Assembly (NCBI GenBank): GCA_016715465.1
Contig: JADKAA010000024.1
Location: 558,001-622,000 of the forward strand
Length of the DNA stretch: 64,000 nt
From: Saprospiraceae bacterium
Lineage (GTDB): Bacteria > Bacteroidota > Bacteroidia > Chitinophagales > Saprospiraceae
Direction: 5' to 3'
This document shows, piece after piece, positions 30,401-36,507 of this stretch. Every line of letters begins with the position of its first letter. Within the stretch, counting starts at the first letter, position 1. The notes beneath the pieces were generated by a model. That model was not told where the DNA came from. It saw only the letters and a program-made list of their open reading frames with translations, and did not search any database. Made by a program: the position numbers and the translations under genes.

Positions 30401-33357
30401 TTAACATCCTGGCAAACGATTTCATTTCAGATGGCAATCCAGCCACGGTAGCCAATACCTCAGTGGTATTGATTGATCCGGCTACAGGTATGCCAACGCT
30501 CATACCAAATATGGTGACCATACCTAACCAGGGTGTTTATTCTTATGATCCGTTGACTGGCGACCTGACGTTTAATCCTAATCCTGGATTTACAACAGAT
30601 CCTACTCCAATAGATTATGTATTGACGGAATCATTGACCGGCTTGAGCGACGATGCTACGGTGACCATTACTTACCTGGAAATCCCGCCTGTAGCGAACG
30701 ACGATCAGGATCAGGACAATGTGCCGGGTACCGATGTGACGATTAACATTCTGGCAAACGATTTCATTTCAGATGGCAATCCTGTCACGGTAGTCAATAC
30801 TTCAGTGGTATTGATTGATCCGGCTACAGGTATGCCAACGCTCACACCAAATATGGTGACCATACCGGGTCAGGGTGTTTACACATATGATCCATTGACA
30901 GGAAATCTTACGTTCAATCCGAATACCGGATTTACAACAGATCCAACTCCGGTTAATTACATACTGACAGAAACCTTGACTGGCTTGACAGACCCTGCGA
31001 CAGTGACCATCACTTACCTGGAAACACCACCGGTTGCCAATAATGATCAGGACTTGGACAATGTGCCTGGCACTGATGTGACCCTGAACATCTTGTTGAA
31101 TGACCAGATCTCCGATGGCAGTCCGGCTACTGTATCCAATACATCAGTATTATTGATCGATCCTTCAACAGGAATGCCCACACTGACGCCAAATGTGGTG
31201 ACCATACCGGGTCAGGGTGTTTACACATATGATCCTATGACAGGTAACCTTACGTTTAATCCTAATACCGGGTTTACGACAGATCCTACTCCAATAAATT
31301 ATGTATTGACGGAAACCTTGACCGGCTTGAACGATGCTGCAACGATAACCATAACTTACCTGGAGATACCACCGGTTGCCAACAACGACGAGGACCTGGA
31401 CAATTATCCTGGAAACAATGTGACCATATCTATATTGAGCAATGACCAGATCTCCGATGGCAGTGCGGTAACAATTGGCAATACAACAGTGGTGTTAATC
31501 AATCCTGCAACTGGTATGCCAACCGCTACCCCAAATATGGTTGCCATTCCAGGTCAGGGAGTTTACACGTATACTCCTGCTACGGGCAGCCTTACTTTTG
31601 CACCTAATGTTGGATTTGTTGAAGATCCTACGCCGATCAATTACATTTTAACAGAAACAGCCACAGGCTTGAGTGATCCTGCAACAGTGACCATCACGTA
31701 TTTGGATATTGTACATTCGATAGGAAGTTATGTTTGGGAAGACCTTAATGGAGATGGTATTTATCAGGCCAATGAACCGGGAATTCCTGATGTTCAGGTT
31801 GAATTGTATGATCCAATGGGTAACTTAATTGCTACTACCTATACCGATCCTACTGGACACTTTATTTTCCGTGACATTCCTGCCGGTGATTATTATTTTA
31901 GGTTCCTGCCATCTCCGGAATATTTATTTACTTTCCCGGATTTAGGTAATAACAACAACATCGACAGCGACGTGACTGGTGCTTTTGGCTTTGGTACCAC
32001 ACCTGTATCGACCTTCAATACAGGCGAGATAGACCTTACCTGGTTTGCAGGATTGTACAAGTGTATCATGATTGGCCACAAAGTATTCTATGATGTAGAT
32101 AAAGATGATATACTTGATGCAATCGAGAATGGCATCAATGGCCTCAAGGTAAATATTTGGAGGGTAAATGGAAATATGAAATCTATCTGGGAATCTACTT
32201 ACACTGGCCACCAGCCAGGCACAGGTTCTACGGATGGTTACTTTAAGTTCTGTGTCCCTCCGGGCAATTATTACATCGAGGTTATAATGCCACCTATCGG
32301 CCTGGTTCAGGCAAGGGCCAATATTGGTACCAATGAAAATGTTGACAGCGATCTTACCAATGCCAATGGCCAGGCAACGACAGCGACATTCACTGTATTG
32401 TCAGGTCAAATGAAAACCGACATAGGTGCCGGCTTTTACCCAATGGCCACTGCAGGTAACCTGGTGTGGATCGACGAAAACAACGACGGTCTGCAGCAGT
32501 CCTCAGAACCACGTGTGGCAAACATTCTTGTGGAAGCATTTGATTCACTGAATCAGAAAGTAGGGGAAGACCTCACCGATACCAATGGGGAGTATCTCAT
32601 CGATTACCTTGGAAAGTCTAGCTATTATTTGAAATTTAGCCCACCATCCGGATATGGATACACTGTAGTCAACTACCAGGAAGATGCCGCAAACAGTGAT
32701 GTAGACCATACCAACGGTCTCAACACAACACGTGTCTTTGAAATGTGGCCTGGCTCCAATTATATCAACATCGATGCCGGTCTGGCCTTTGGTGCCCTGC
32801 CGGTAAGATGGCTGGATGTAAGTGCTGTAAATAAAGGCTATGTCAACCAGATCGACTGGTCAACATCTTCTGAGTTGAATAGTGAGAAGTTCATTGTGGA
32901 ACGAAGGTTTGAGGATGAAACTGAGTTTATACCTGTGGCAGAAGTCAAAGCAGCCGGGCAGTCATCTGAAGTTCGAACTTATCAGGCCTTTGATGAAGAA
33001 ATTCAGAGAAGTGGCGTTTATTACTACAGAATTATGGAGCTTGACCTGGATGGAAGTAAGTCCTACAGTAAGGTGGTCGCCGTCAATGTGACCAGGGAAG
33101 AAAACATGGTAAGCCTGTATCCAAACCCTGCCAAAGACTTTAGTACCTTATCTGTGGAATTGAAAGGCAGAGACGATGCTTCAGTCGAAATTTATAGTGT
33201 GGACGGACACCACATTAGGTCAGCCGTACTCAAAGCGGATGGCAGGAACGGTGTCAGTCAAAAGTACAAAATTCAGGGCCTTCCTCCGGGTGTGTATATG
33301 ATCCACATTGTTCAAAATGAATTCAAGGATGTCAAAAAGTTGATCCTTTCAGAATAA
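15154..33357 (+). CDS. Giant DUF11-repeat surface protein, 3' part (units 16-57, CshA repeats, SdrD-B-like domains, T9SS signal)
   Basis: The first nine codons come from the insertion; homology to the array resumes at 15181. Units 16-33 continue the near-identical family. Units 34-43 (21460-24951) are diverged and include four 114-residue units with a KTG...DLPP...GD motif. Units 44-56 (24952-29553) are a second homogeneous family. A degenerate unit 57 follows, then five CshA-type units (30001-31710; PPVANDDQDLDNVPGTDV). Three SdrD-B-like domains come next (GSYVWEDLNGDGIYQANEPG, about 31711-32800), then a linker domain (LPVRWLDVSA...). The last roughly 80 residues are a type A T9SS sorting domain (SLYPNPAKDFS...GLPPGVYMIHI). 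The start is not a real initiation site. A strong terminator follows the stop. Confidence 0.92.
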   Translation: MVIQSGKTPGYTIVVTNTGNQTLTNVSATDILPDGSTGTLSGPVESLSNNGEINVGETWTYTINYTVTQSDIDAGANLVNNVSVITDEVPGPTTDTETTPVDQNPSLTVSKTQTSGPNPVTAAGQVIGYTIVVTNTGNQTLTNVSATDILPDGSTGTLSGPVESLSNNGEINVGETWTYTINYTVTQSDIDAGANLVNNVSVITDEVPGPTTDTETTPIDQNPSLTVSKTQTSGPNPVTAAGQVIGYTIVVTNTGNQTLTNAGITDILPDGSTGTLSGPVESLSSNGEINVGETWTYTINYTVTQSDIDAGANLVNNVSVITDEVPGPTTDNETTLVDQNPSLTVSKTQTSGPNPVSGAGQVIGYTIVVTNTGNQTLTNAGITDILPDGSTGTMSGPVESLSSNGEINVGETWTYTINYTVTQSDIDAGANLVNNVSVITDEVPGPTTDNETTLVDQNPSLTVSKTQTSGPNPVTAAGQVIGYTIVVTNTGNQTLTNAGITDILPDGSTGTMSGPVESLSSNGEINVGETWTYTINYTVTQSDIDAGFNLVNNVSVITDEVPGPTSANATTPIDQNPSLMVVKSQTSGPNPVTAAGQVIGYTIVVTNTGNQTLTNVSATDILPDGSTGTMSGPVESLSSNGEINVGETWTYTINYTVTQSDIDAGANLVNNVSVTTDEVPGPTTDNETTLVDQNPSLMVVKSQTSGPSPVTAAGQVIGYTIVVTNTGNQTLTNAGITDILPDGSTGTMSGPVESLSSNGEINVGETWTYTINYTVTQSDIDAGANLVNNVSVITDEVPGPTTDNETTLVDQNPSLTVSKTQTSGPNPVTAAGQVIGYTIVVTNTGNQTLTNVSATDILPDGSTGTLSGPVESLSNNGEINVGETWTYTINYTVTQSDIDAGANLVNNVSVTTDEVPGPTTDNETTPLDQNPSLTVIKTQTSGPNPVTGAGQVIGYTIVVTNTGNQTLTNVSTTDILPNGANGTLSGPVESLSSNGEINVGETWTYTISYMVTQSNIDAGFNLVNNVSVVTTEVPGPTSANATTPIDQNPSLMVVKSQTSGPNPVTAAGQVLGYTIVVTNTGNQTLTNASITDILPDGSTGTLSGPVESLSSNGEINVGETWTYIINYVVTQSDIDAGTNLVNNVTVVTTEVPGPTTDDATTPVDQNPSFTILKTQTGGPAIVSNAGDIIDYTIILTNTGNQTLTNVSITDTMPDGTIDALITGGVINAGEMWVYNTSYTVTQADIDSGLDLINIVVAMTNEVPGALKDTENTPVDQNPSLTVSKTQTSGPSPVTAAGQVLGYTIVVTNTGNQTLTNVSATDILPDGSTGTMSGPIESLSSNGEINVGETWTYTINYTVTQADIDAGAYLVNTVSIVTDEVPGPTTDDATTSVGQAPAMVVEKTQTGGPNPVTSASQVIDYTIIITNIGNATLTNINTSDLMPDGTIGSLTGPIESGAMDGEISVGESWTYIISYTVTQSDIDAGISLVNTISANSSETPLPVSDFVSTPIDQNPSLTVSKTQTSGPSPVTAAGQVIGYTIVVTNTGNQTLTNAGITDILPDGSTGTMSGPVESLSSNGEINVGETWTYTINYTVTQSDIDAGANLVNNVSVITDEVPGPTTDNETTLVDQNPSLTVIKTQTSGPNPVTGAGQVIGYTIVVTNTGNQTLTNVSTTDILPNGANGTLSGPVESLSSNGEINVGETWTYTINYTVTQSDIDAGFNLVNNVSVMTDEVPGPTSANATTPIDQNPSLMVVKSQTSGPNPVTGAGQVIGYTIVVTNTGNQTLTNVSATDILPDGSTGTMSGPVESLSSNGEINVGETWTYTINYTVTQSDIDAGFNLVNNVSVTTDEVPGPTTDNETTLVDQNPSLMVVKSQTSGPNPVTAAGQVIGYTIVVTNTGNQTLTNVSATDILPDGSTGTMSGPVESLSSNGEINVGETWTHTINYTVTQSDIDAGANLVNNVSVTTDEVPGPTTDNETTLVDQNPSLTVSKIQTSGPNPVTAAGQVIGYTIVVTNTGNQTLTNAGITDILPDGSTGTLSGPVESLSSNGEINVGETWTYTINYTVTQSDIDAGANLVNNVSVMTTEVPGPTTDSAATPINQSPSLVVDKSQSGGPNPVVNAGETIDYTIIVTNSGNQTLTNLIASDLMPDGSIGILNGPFESLSINGELNVGEVWTYSISYTVSQSDIDDGTPLVNLVSVVTNEVPGPIMDDATTFVGQNASLSVLKTQIAGPNPVIASGQQIDYLIQVTNTGNVSLNNAMISDVLPDGSVGALLGPIESSSTNGVIDIGETWTYTISYMVSQSDIDFGTDLVNTVSVTTNEVPGPTSDDAITPILQNPSIIILKTGAIVDNIPIGHSAGDEITYQFSVTNTGNVTLTNVIVNDLLVSVTGSPIDTLLPGETNNTTFTASYLITQTDIDNGSFINQAFVTGTPPIGPDVTDDDTDDQNFIQSPSIELVKTGVFSDLPPTGYNPGDQINYTFWISNTGNVSLSNINLIDLSVTILGGPLGGLIPGEVDSTTFSAVYTITQQDIDNGSFTNTAQVSGTAPDNTVVVDEDDDVQPMIQMPSLTVMKNQTGGPSPVTAAGDLIMYEIEITNTGNVTINNVAAEDQLPDGTTFFLSMPTESLVNDGNLNVGETWTYSTSYIATQNDIDIGNVLINVVSVSSTEVPGPTVDDAHTSVSQNPSFTVVKSQVGGPNPVSNAGEIIDYQINIINTGNSTLTNVLVSDILPDLSAGTLSGPFESVSANAELNVGETWTYTISYAVVQADIDAGNDLVNTVYVSTQEVPGPISDDAVTSVSQNPSLVVLKDQTGGPAIITTAGQLIDYTIQIINTGNQTLTSVNVSDILPSGLLGILSGPFENVLSDGKINIGETWTYLLTYEVLQSDIDSGNNVVNTVYVTTQEIPGPISDDAATAVQQTSAIDLQKTGVYVDLPPMGYNAGDEINYEFVVTNTGNVTLINVYILDFLVTVIGGPLDSLLPGQSNIATFTATYKVTQNDIDNGNFSNQAFVFGTPPQGPEISDDDVDDQSFTQNPSIALLKTGSYMDLPPLGSSAGDVINYQFKVTNTGNVTLSDISLIDPLVIVTGGPLSSLAPGETDSTTFIAGYIVTQNDIDSGYFTNTAYAEGTAPDNSIVIDDDGDTQNFIKIPAITVSKSQTGGANPVTTAGDEIEYTIEVINTGNITIHNVVAVDIQPDGSFGALNGPFESLTSNGVLNVGETWIYTIIYPVTQNDIDLEADLVNTVSVYSLEVPGPTTDDATTPLATSPAVTVTKIQTGGPSPVTASGQVIEYTIVVSNTGNQSLTNVLVSDLMPDGSNGMLNGPVESISSNDSLNVGETWTHTISYVVTQSDIDAGLALVNRAVVTTDETPDPTPDEETTPVDQNPSLTIVKTQTGGPSPVTASGQMIEYTIVVSNTGNQSLTNVLVSDLMPDGSNGMLNGPVESISSNDSLNVGETWTYTISYVVTQSDIDAGLALVNRAVVTTDETPDPTPDEETTPVDQNPSLTIVKTQTGGPSPVTAAGQVIEYTIVVSNTGNQSLTNVLVSDLMPDGSNGMLNGPVESISSNDSLNVGETWTYTISYVVTQSDIDAGLALVNRAVVTTDETPDPTPDEETTPVDQNPSLTIVKTQTGGPSPVTASGQVLEYTIVVSNTGNQSLTNVLVSDLMPDGSNGMLNGPVESISSNDSLNVGETWTYTISYEVTQDDIDVGLPLVNNVSVTTTETPDPTPDDETTPVDQNPSMTVAKTQTGGPSPVTAAGQVIEYSIQILNTGNQTLTNIVIDDIMPDGSIGLLSGPFESNLADGVININEFWTYTTSYTITQSDIDAGLPLVNNVIVTTAETPDPTPDDETTPVEQNPSLTVVKTQIGGPSPVTAAGQVLEYAIVVSNTGNQSLTNVLVSDLMPDGSNGMLNGPVESISSNDSLNVGETWTYTISYVVTQSDIDAGLALVNRAVVTTDETPDPTTDDATTPLATSPAVTVTKIQTGGPSPVTAAGQVIEYTIVVSNTGNQSLTNVLVSDLMPDGSNGMLNGPVESISSNDSLNVGETWTYTISYVVTQSDIDAGLALVNRAVVTTDETPDPTPDEETTPVDQNPSLTIVKTQTGGPSPVTASGQMIEYTIVVSNTGNQSLTNVLVSDLMPDGSNGMLNGPVESISSNDSLNVGETWTYTISYVVTQSDIDAGLALVNRAVVTTDETPDPTPDEETTPVDQNPSLTIVKTQTGGPSPVTASGQVIEYTIVVSNTGNQSLTNVLVSDLMPDGSNGMLNGPVESISSNDSLNVGETWTYTISYVVTQSDIDAGLALVNRAVVTTDETPDPTPDEETTPVDQNPSLTIVKTQTGGPSPVTASGQVLEYTIVVSNTGNQSLTNVLVSDLMPDGSNGMLNGPVESISSNDSLNVGETWTYTISYVVTQSDIDAGLALVNRAVVTTDETPDPTPDEETTPVDQNPSMTVAKTQIGGPSPVTAAGQVIDYTIVLTNTGNQTLTNVNTVDLMPDGSAGMLGLPIESLSANDSLNVGEIWTYTISYVVTQEDIDSGADLVNNAVVTTTETPDPTPDDETTPVDQQPSMTVVKTQTSGPSPVTAAGQVIGYTIVLTNTGNQTLTNVNTMDEMPDGSVGVLGLPIESLSSNDSLNVGETWTYTISYVVTQGDIDAGLPMVNNVVVTTTETPDPTPDDETTPVDQQPSMTVVKTQTSGPSPVTAAGQVIGYTIVLTNTGNQTLTNVNTVDEMPDGSEGMLGLPIESLSANDSLNVGETWTYTISYVVTQDDTDSGGDLVNKVSVTTTETPNPTMDDETTWVNSFAAISIVKGSSLDLGPDGQSSPGDLITFTYQVTNLGNQSLTNVVVDENSSHFTGTGILPFPAFISASMGSAEGSLKPGETATYSALYAITQLDINSGEVVNQATTECYTPNGGTLTDYSDSSNPMDPNETGTPSDPGGNDPTTTIIPPSPPIANDDQDLDNVPGSDVTIYILGNDFSFTTAPATFSNSSVVLIDPATGMPTLTPNVVTIAGQGVYTYDPLTGNLTFNPNPGFTTDPTPIDYVLTEIATGLSDDAEVTITYQEKPPIANDDQDLDNVPGTDVTINILANDFISDGNPATVANTSVVLIDPATGMPTLIPNMVTIPNQGVYSYDPLTGDLTFNPNPGFTTDPTPIDYVLTESLTGLSDDATVTITYLEIPPVANDDQDQDNVPGTDVTINILANDFISDGNPVTVVNTSVVLIDPATGMPTLTPNMVTIPGQGVYTYDPLTGNLTFNPNTGFTTDPTPVNYILTETLTGLTDPATVTITYLETPPVANNDQDLDNVPGTDVTLNILLNDQISDGSPATVSNTSVLLIDPSTGMPTLTPNVVTIPGQGVYTYDPMTGNLTFNPNTGFTTDPTPINYVLTETLTGLNDAATITITYLEIPPVANNDEDLDNYPGNNVTISILSNDQISDGSAVTIGNTTVVLINPATGMPTATPNMVAIPGQGVYTYTPATGSLTFAPNVGFVEDPTPINYILTETATGLSDPATVTITYLDIVHSIGSYVWEDLNGDGIYQANEPGIPDVQVELYDPMGNLIATTYTDPTGHFIFRDIPAGDYYFRFLPSPEYLFTFPDLGNNNNIDSDVTGAFGFGTTPVSTFNTGEIDLTWFAGLYKCIMIGHKVFYDVDKDDILDAIENGINGLKVNIWRVNGNMKSIWESTYTGHQPGTGSTDGYFKFCVPPGNYYIEVIMPPIGLVQARANIGTNENVDSDLTNANGQATTATFTVLSGQMKTDIGAGFYPMATAGNLVWIDENNDGLQQSSEPRVANILVEAFDSLNQKVGEDLTDTNGEYLIDYLGKSSYYLKFSPPSGYGYTVVNYQEDAANSDVDHTNGLNTTRVFEMWPGSNYINIDAGLAFGALPVRWLDVSAVNKGYVNQIDWSTSSELNSEKFIVERRFEDETEFIPVAEVKAAGQSSEVRTYQAFDEEIQRSGVYYYRIMELDLDGSKSYSKVVAVNVTREENMVSLYPNPAKDFSTLSVELKGRDDASVEIYSVDGHHIRSAVLKADGRNGVSQKYKIQGLPPGVYMIHIVQNEFKDVKKLILSE
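15156..15193 (+). other. 25-bp insertion that breaks the giant gene
   Basis: GGTTATACAATCG occurs at 15156-15168 and again at 15181-15193, separated by 12 bases (GGTAAGACACCT). All other units have this 13-mer once at this place. The excess of 25 bases shifts the frame by one and creates the TAA at 15171. The bridging bases share TAAGACAC with the start of a normal unit, as expected for a bad join between repeat copies. Confidence 0.85.
21460..24951 (+). repeat. Diverged DUF11 units 34-43
   Basis: Ten units share the fold pattern but differ widely in DNA. Units 36, 37, 41 and 42 are a 114-residue subtype (KTG..., DLPP, AGD.I.Y.F.VTNTGNVTL, LLPGE). The others are 118-residue types. This block separates the two homogenised families. 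Confidence 0.85.
24952..29553 (+). repeat. DUF11 array, family B (units 44-56, 354-bp period)
   Basis: Units start at 24952, 25306, 25660 and so on to 29200. Landmarks are NPSLTIVKTQTGGPSPVT, EYTIVVSNTGNQSLTNVLV and DETPDPTPDEETTPVDQ. Block 44-47 recurs as block 50-53 six units (2,124 bp) later, including the diagnostic SPAVTVTKIQ unit and the SGQMIEY and SGQVLEY variants in the same order. Units 54-56 form a small third variant with LGLPIESL. Confidence 0.93.
30001..31710 (+). repeat. Five CshA-type fibril repeats of 342 bp
   Basis: Units begin at 30001, 30343, 30685, 31027 and 31369, each 114 residues. Shared motifs are ANDDQDLDNVPG, VVLIDPATGMPT, GVYTYDPLTGNLTFNP and VTITYLE. CshA-type repeats occur in surface fibrils and adhesins. 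They are more diverged in DNA than the DUF11 families. Confidence 0.9.
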
Positions 33358-33378
33358 TATTTGTCGTTATTTTTTAAT

Positions 33379-33415
33379 ACAGGAGCTTATCATGATTTGG
33401 TAAGCTCCTGTTTTT
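33379..33415 (+). terminator. Strong rho-independent terminator of the giant gene
   Basis: ACAGGAGCTTA (33379-33389) and TAAGCTCCTGT (33401-33411) are perfect 11-bp arms around an 11-nt loop. A T-run follows. The hairpin begins 22 bp after the stop codon. Confidence 0.9.
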
Positions 33416-33570
33416 ATTTTGCCTTTATTACAGGCTATGATTTTATGAATGACCAATTTACCAAGCCCTGTTTTCAATTTGTTTCATTATGAAAATAAAA
33501 AAGCGATCATTACTGATTTTTTATACTGATGTCATTCCACTTTAATTCATGGAAAGCCATTTCAATTATT

Positions 33571-33603
33571 TTTGCCCGTTTATCCGGGCTATTTGTAAAT
33601 TTG
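33571..33603 (+). promoter_or_regulatory. Bacteroidota promoter of the SMUG2-type gene
   Basis: TTTG at 33571-33574 and TAAATTTG at 33596-33603 are separated by 21 nt, fitting the -33/-7 arrangement. The ATG is 18 nt further on. Within the spacer, GCCCG (33574-33578) and CGGGC (33585-33589) form an inverted repeat that could be an operator. Confidence 0.6.
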
Positions 33604-33621
33604 AGTTCTTGATAAACCAAT

Positions 33622-34308
33622 ATGCCAAAAACCTTCGCTCAAAAAATAATTGATTACACCGAACACCTGCACTTTGAAGGTGTTTTACCGGAAAGTGTGA
33701 AGTTATTAAACCCGGTGCGCGAGTCTGAATTGGTGCGCGACATCAGTCGTTTGTTTTATCAAAAATTTTATAACGACATGCAGCCACGAACCCTTATCCT
33801 TGGCATTAATCCGGGCAGGCTGGGTGCAGGGGCAACCGGTATTCCCTTTACCGATACCCACAGACTCTCCGCCTTTTGCGGCATACCCGTTACAGGCATT
33901 AAAACCCATGAACCTTCATCGGTATTTGTGTATGACCTCATCATGGCCATGGGAGGTCCGCAGTACTTTTATGACCACTTCATTATCCATTCGGTATGTC
34001 CGCTTGGATTCACCAAAAATGGAGTCAACTACAATTATTACGACGATAAGGAGCTTCAGCATACCATGATGAACTTCATCACAGACCACCTGGAAAATAT
34101 GTTCTCCATGGGTTGTAAAAGGGACCTCTTTTTCTGCCTTGGTACAGGTAAAAATTACCAGTTCCTTATGAAGCTGAACATGGAGAAAAAATATTTTAAT
34201 GAAATCATTCCCCTGGAGCACCCAAGGTACATTATGCAATATAAACGTAAGTCTAAACAACAATACATTGACCAATTTTGCCTGCTCCTTTTCAAAGCAA
34301 TTAAATGA
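33622..34308 (+). CDS. SMUG2-type uracil-DNA-glycosylase-family protein
   Basis: The 228-residue protein carries the family-like motif LILGINPGRLGAGATGIPFTDT near residue 57 and a late motif EHPRYIMQYKRK near residue 200, in the positions of the catalytic and DNA-intercalation loops of the uracil-DNA glycosylase superfamily. It matches the SMUG2/DUF4918 group common in Bacteroidota, which is expected to remove damaged or deaminated bases from DNA in the cytoplasm. The family assignment is from memory; substrate range is unknown. Its 3' end overlaps the convergent radical SAM gene by 8 bp. Confidence 0.85.
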   Translation: MPKTFAQKIIDYTEHLHFEGVLPESVKLLNPVRESELVRDISRLFYQKFYNDMQPRTLILGINPGRLGAGATGIPFTDTHRLSAFCGIPVTGIKTHEPSSVFVYDLIMAMGGPQYFYDHFIIHSVCPLGFTKNGVNYNYYDDKELQHTMMNFITDHLENMFSMGCKRDLFFCLGTGKNYQFLMKLNMEKKYFNEIIPLEHPRYIMQYKRKSKQQYIDQFCLLLFKAIK

Positions 34309-36493
34309 TGGTGAGTCCTGCTTCTTTAAGGGCATGTATAAGTTCAGACCAACTTTCCTCTTCCCATTCTTCGCCCATCATGTCTTTGTACGAATCGACA
34401 AATGAGACATAGCTGATACCGCTGCTCATTTTTACATCGGCTTTATTCAACCATTCATCGATCCATGCCGCTTCTGCCTCATACAATTCCATACACAATT
34501 CACCTTGTGGTTTATAAAAGATGAGTTCACAAAGTCCATCTATAGCATCAGCTATGACTGGTACCTTTCCCAAAAAATACACCATGGCGTTGGGCCTGAT
34601 GTTTGAATTTTCCTGGTTTAGGTATTTATTTATAAGGTTAGATGCATGGCTGGTCTTAGGTACTTTTTGTTCAAACCAATTTTGTAGTGGCAGTTCAAAT
34701 CCTGCACCATTCATGTAATTATACAGCGAGGCCCGCAATCCTTCTGTAAAATCGTCATGGTTAGTCCCTTCGGCATCTTCAAAAAAATAATCGTTTTCAG
34801 CGAAACCCTTAAATTCAGGTCCGGTATGCACCACATCGTACGATTCTGGATGAAGACCCACAGGACTATGGGCAGTCATGGCAAAACGATGCCAAAATCC
34901 GGACTGCAGTACACCTTCTTTAAACAGTTGTCGTACCACTTCCAGCGAGTCTATCGTTTCTTCTGCTGTCTGGGTTGGAAAGCCGTACATGAGGTAGGCA
35001 TGTACCATGATGCCCGCATTTCGGAATGCAGAAGCAACACGACTCACCTGGGCTACCGTGACCCCTTTTTTCATTTTTTCCAAGAGCCGGTCGGATGCTA
35101 CTTCAAGTCCTCCGGTTACCGCAATGCACCCTGACGCTTTAAGCAACCTGCAAAGATCAGGAGTAAACGTTTTTTCAAAACGAATGTTCGTCCACCAGCT
35201 GATTTTGATGTCGCGTCTGATAATTTCCAGCGCGAGCTCGCCCATTAGGGCTGGCGGTGCGGCTTCATCGACAAAGTGGAAGCCACTTTGTCCTGTCTGA
35301 TTCATAATCTCACTGATGCGATCACACAACATGGCTGCTGAAATGGGCTCATACCGCGAAATGTAGTCGAGAGAGATGTCGCAAAAAGAACACTTGCCCC
35401 AATAACAGCCGTGAGCCAGCGTGAGTTTATTCCATCGTCCGTCACTCCAAAGACGGTGCATCGGATTGGCCAATTCCAGCACGGATACATATTTGTCCAA
35501 ATACAAGTCACTGTAATCCGGAGTGCCGGTTTCGCGCTGGGCTATATCTTTTTCGTTTGCCCCATTCATGTGGCAAACGGTGCCATTGTGCATCACAAAA
35601 GTTCTCTTCAATTGATCCTGTTCGCGATGGCCCGACATATAATCCAAAACGGCAGCCAGCGGCGCTTCCCCGTCATCGGTACATATAAAATCTATATACT
35701 TAAAAACGCGCTCATCCTGGATTCGCCGCAACTCAGTATTGACAAAACCTCCACCCATAGCAACCTTGGCCCCTGGAGTATATTGTTTGATCCAGTCTGC
35801 TGCGAAAAAAGCACCCAATACGTTGCCGGGAAATGGCACACTGATGGCCACAAGGTCGGGCTGAAAACCATCAACATGATTTTTTAAAACATCCCTGGTA
35901 AGTGTACCAATCCAGGATGGTGCCGTCTCTAATGCCTGCAGCAAGGGATCAAAGCTGCTGGCCGTTCTCGCCAATGATTCTGCATAGCGGCTGAATCCAA
36001 AATGTTCATCCACCCACCGGCTTATAAAATCCCCCAGGTCTTCAAGGTATAGTGTAGCAAGGTGTTTAGCCAGATCCATGATGCCCATTTCACCAAACTT
36101 CAATTCGAGATCGAGGAGGTGGTCAAATCGCGCTGCTTCAGGTAGATAATTTCGTTGACAAATCTGGTAGGCGAGGGTAGGGTTGTGGCCACACAAAAAG
36201 GAAATAACCGGGTCAATGGTTTGCATGTAATGCGCTCGCAGGGCATATATCCTTTGACTGTTGGCATCCATTACCGGGTACAGGTCAACTGTTTTTTCAA
36301 ACATCGTTTTTATGCCCTCCGCATTGAATATACAGTGAAACACTTCAATGCCCAGATCTGCCTGTCTGGTTTCAATACCCAGGGTATTAAGATAGCCCTT
36401 GAGGTACATGGTAGCCGGATACGGTGTATTGAGCTGCGTAAACGGAGGGGTGATCAGCAGTACCCTGAGAGGGCCCTCTTTTTTGTGGGACAT
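34301..36493 (-). CDS. B12-binding-domain radical SAM protein
   Basis: The 730-residue protein has an N-terminal region resembling a cobalamin-binding domain (RVLLITPPFTQLNTPYPATMYLK; later DLVAISVPFPGNVLGAFFA and AMGGGFVNTEL). A radical SAM core begins near residue 355. Its cluster motif is C363-YWGK-C368-SF-C371, that is Cx4Cx2C rather than the usual Cx3Cx2C. FVDEAAPP and GGLEVASDRLLEKMKKGV are typical core motifs after it. It should bind a 4Fe-4S cluster and SAM in the cytoplasm; the substrate is unknown. It lies 14 bp downstream of the secreted 258-residue gene, so the two are probably co-transcribed, though a functional link is not evident. Confidence 0.85.
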   Translation of the reverse strand: MSHKKEGPLRVLLITPPFTQLNTPYPATMYLKGYLNTLGIETRQADLGIEVFHCIFNAEGIKTMFEKTVDLYPVMDANSQRIYALRAHYMQTIDPVISFLCGHNPTLAYQICQRNYLPEAARFDHLLDLELKFGEMGIMDLAKHLATLYLEDLGDFISRWVDEHFGFSRYAESLARTASSFDPLLQALETAPSWIGTLTRDVLKNHVDGFQPDLVAISVPFPGNVLGAFFAADWIKQYTPGAKVAMGGGFVNTELRRIQDERVFKYIDFICTDDGEAPLAAVLDYMSGHREQDQLKRTFVMHNGTVCHMNGANEKDIAQRETGTPDYSDLYLDKYVSVLELANPMHRLWSDGRWNKLTLAHGCYWGKCSFCDISLDYISRYEPISAAMLCDRISEIMNQTGQSGFHFVDEAAPPALMGELALEIIRRDIKISWWTNIRFEKTFTPDLCRLLKASGCIAVTGGLEVASDRLLEKMKKGVTVAQVSRVASAFRNAGIMVHAYLMYGFPTQTAEETIDSLEVVRQLFKEGVLQSGFWHRFAMTAHSPVGLHPESYDVVHTGPEFKGFAENDYFFEDAEGTNHDDFTEGLRASLYNYMNGAGFELPLQNWFEQKVPKTSHASNLINKYLNQENSNIRPNAMVYFLGKVPVIADAIDGLCELIFYKPQGELCMELYEAEAAWIDEWLNKADVKMSSGISYVSFVDSYKDMMGEEWEEESWSELIHALKEAGLTII

Positions 36494-36507
36494 GGATGTG
36501 TTTGCTT

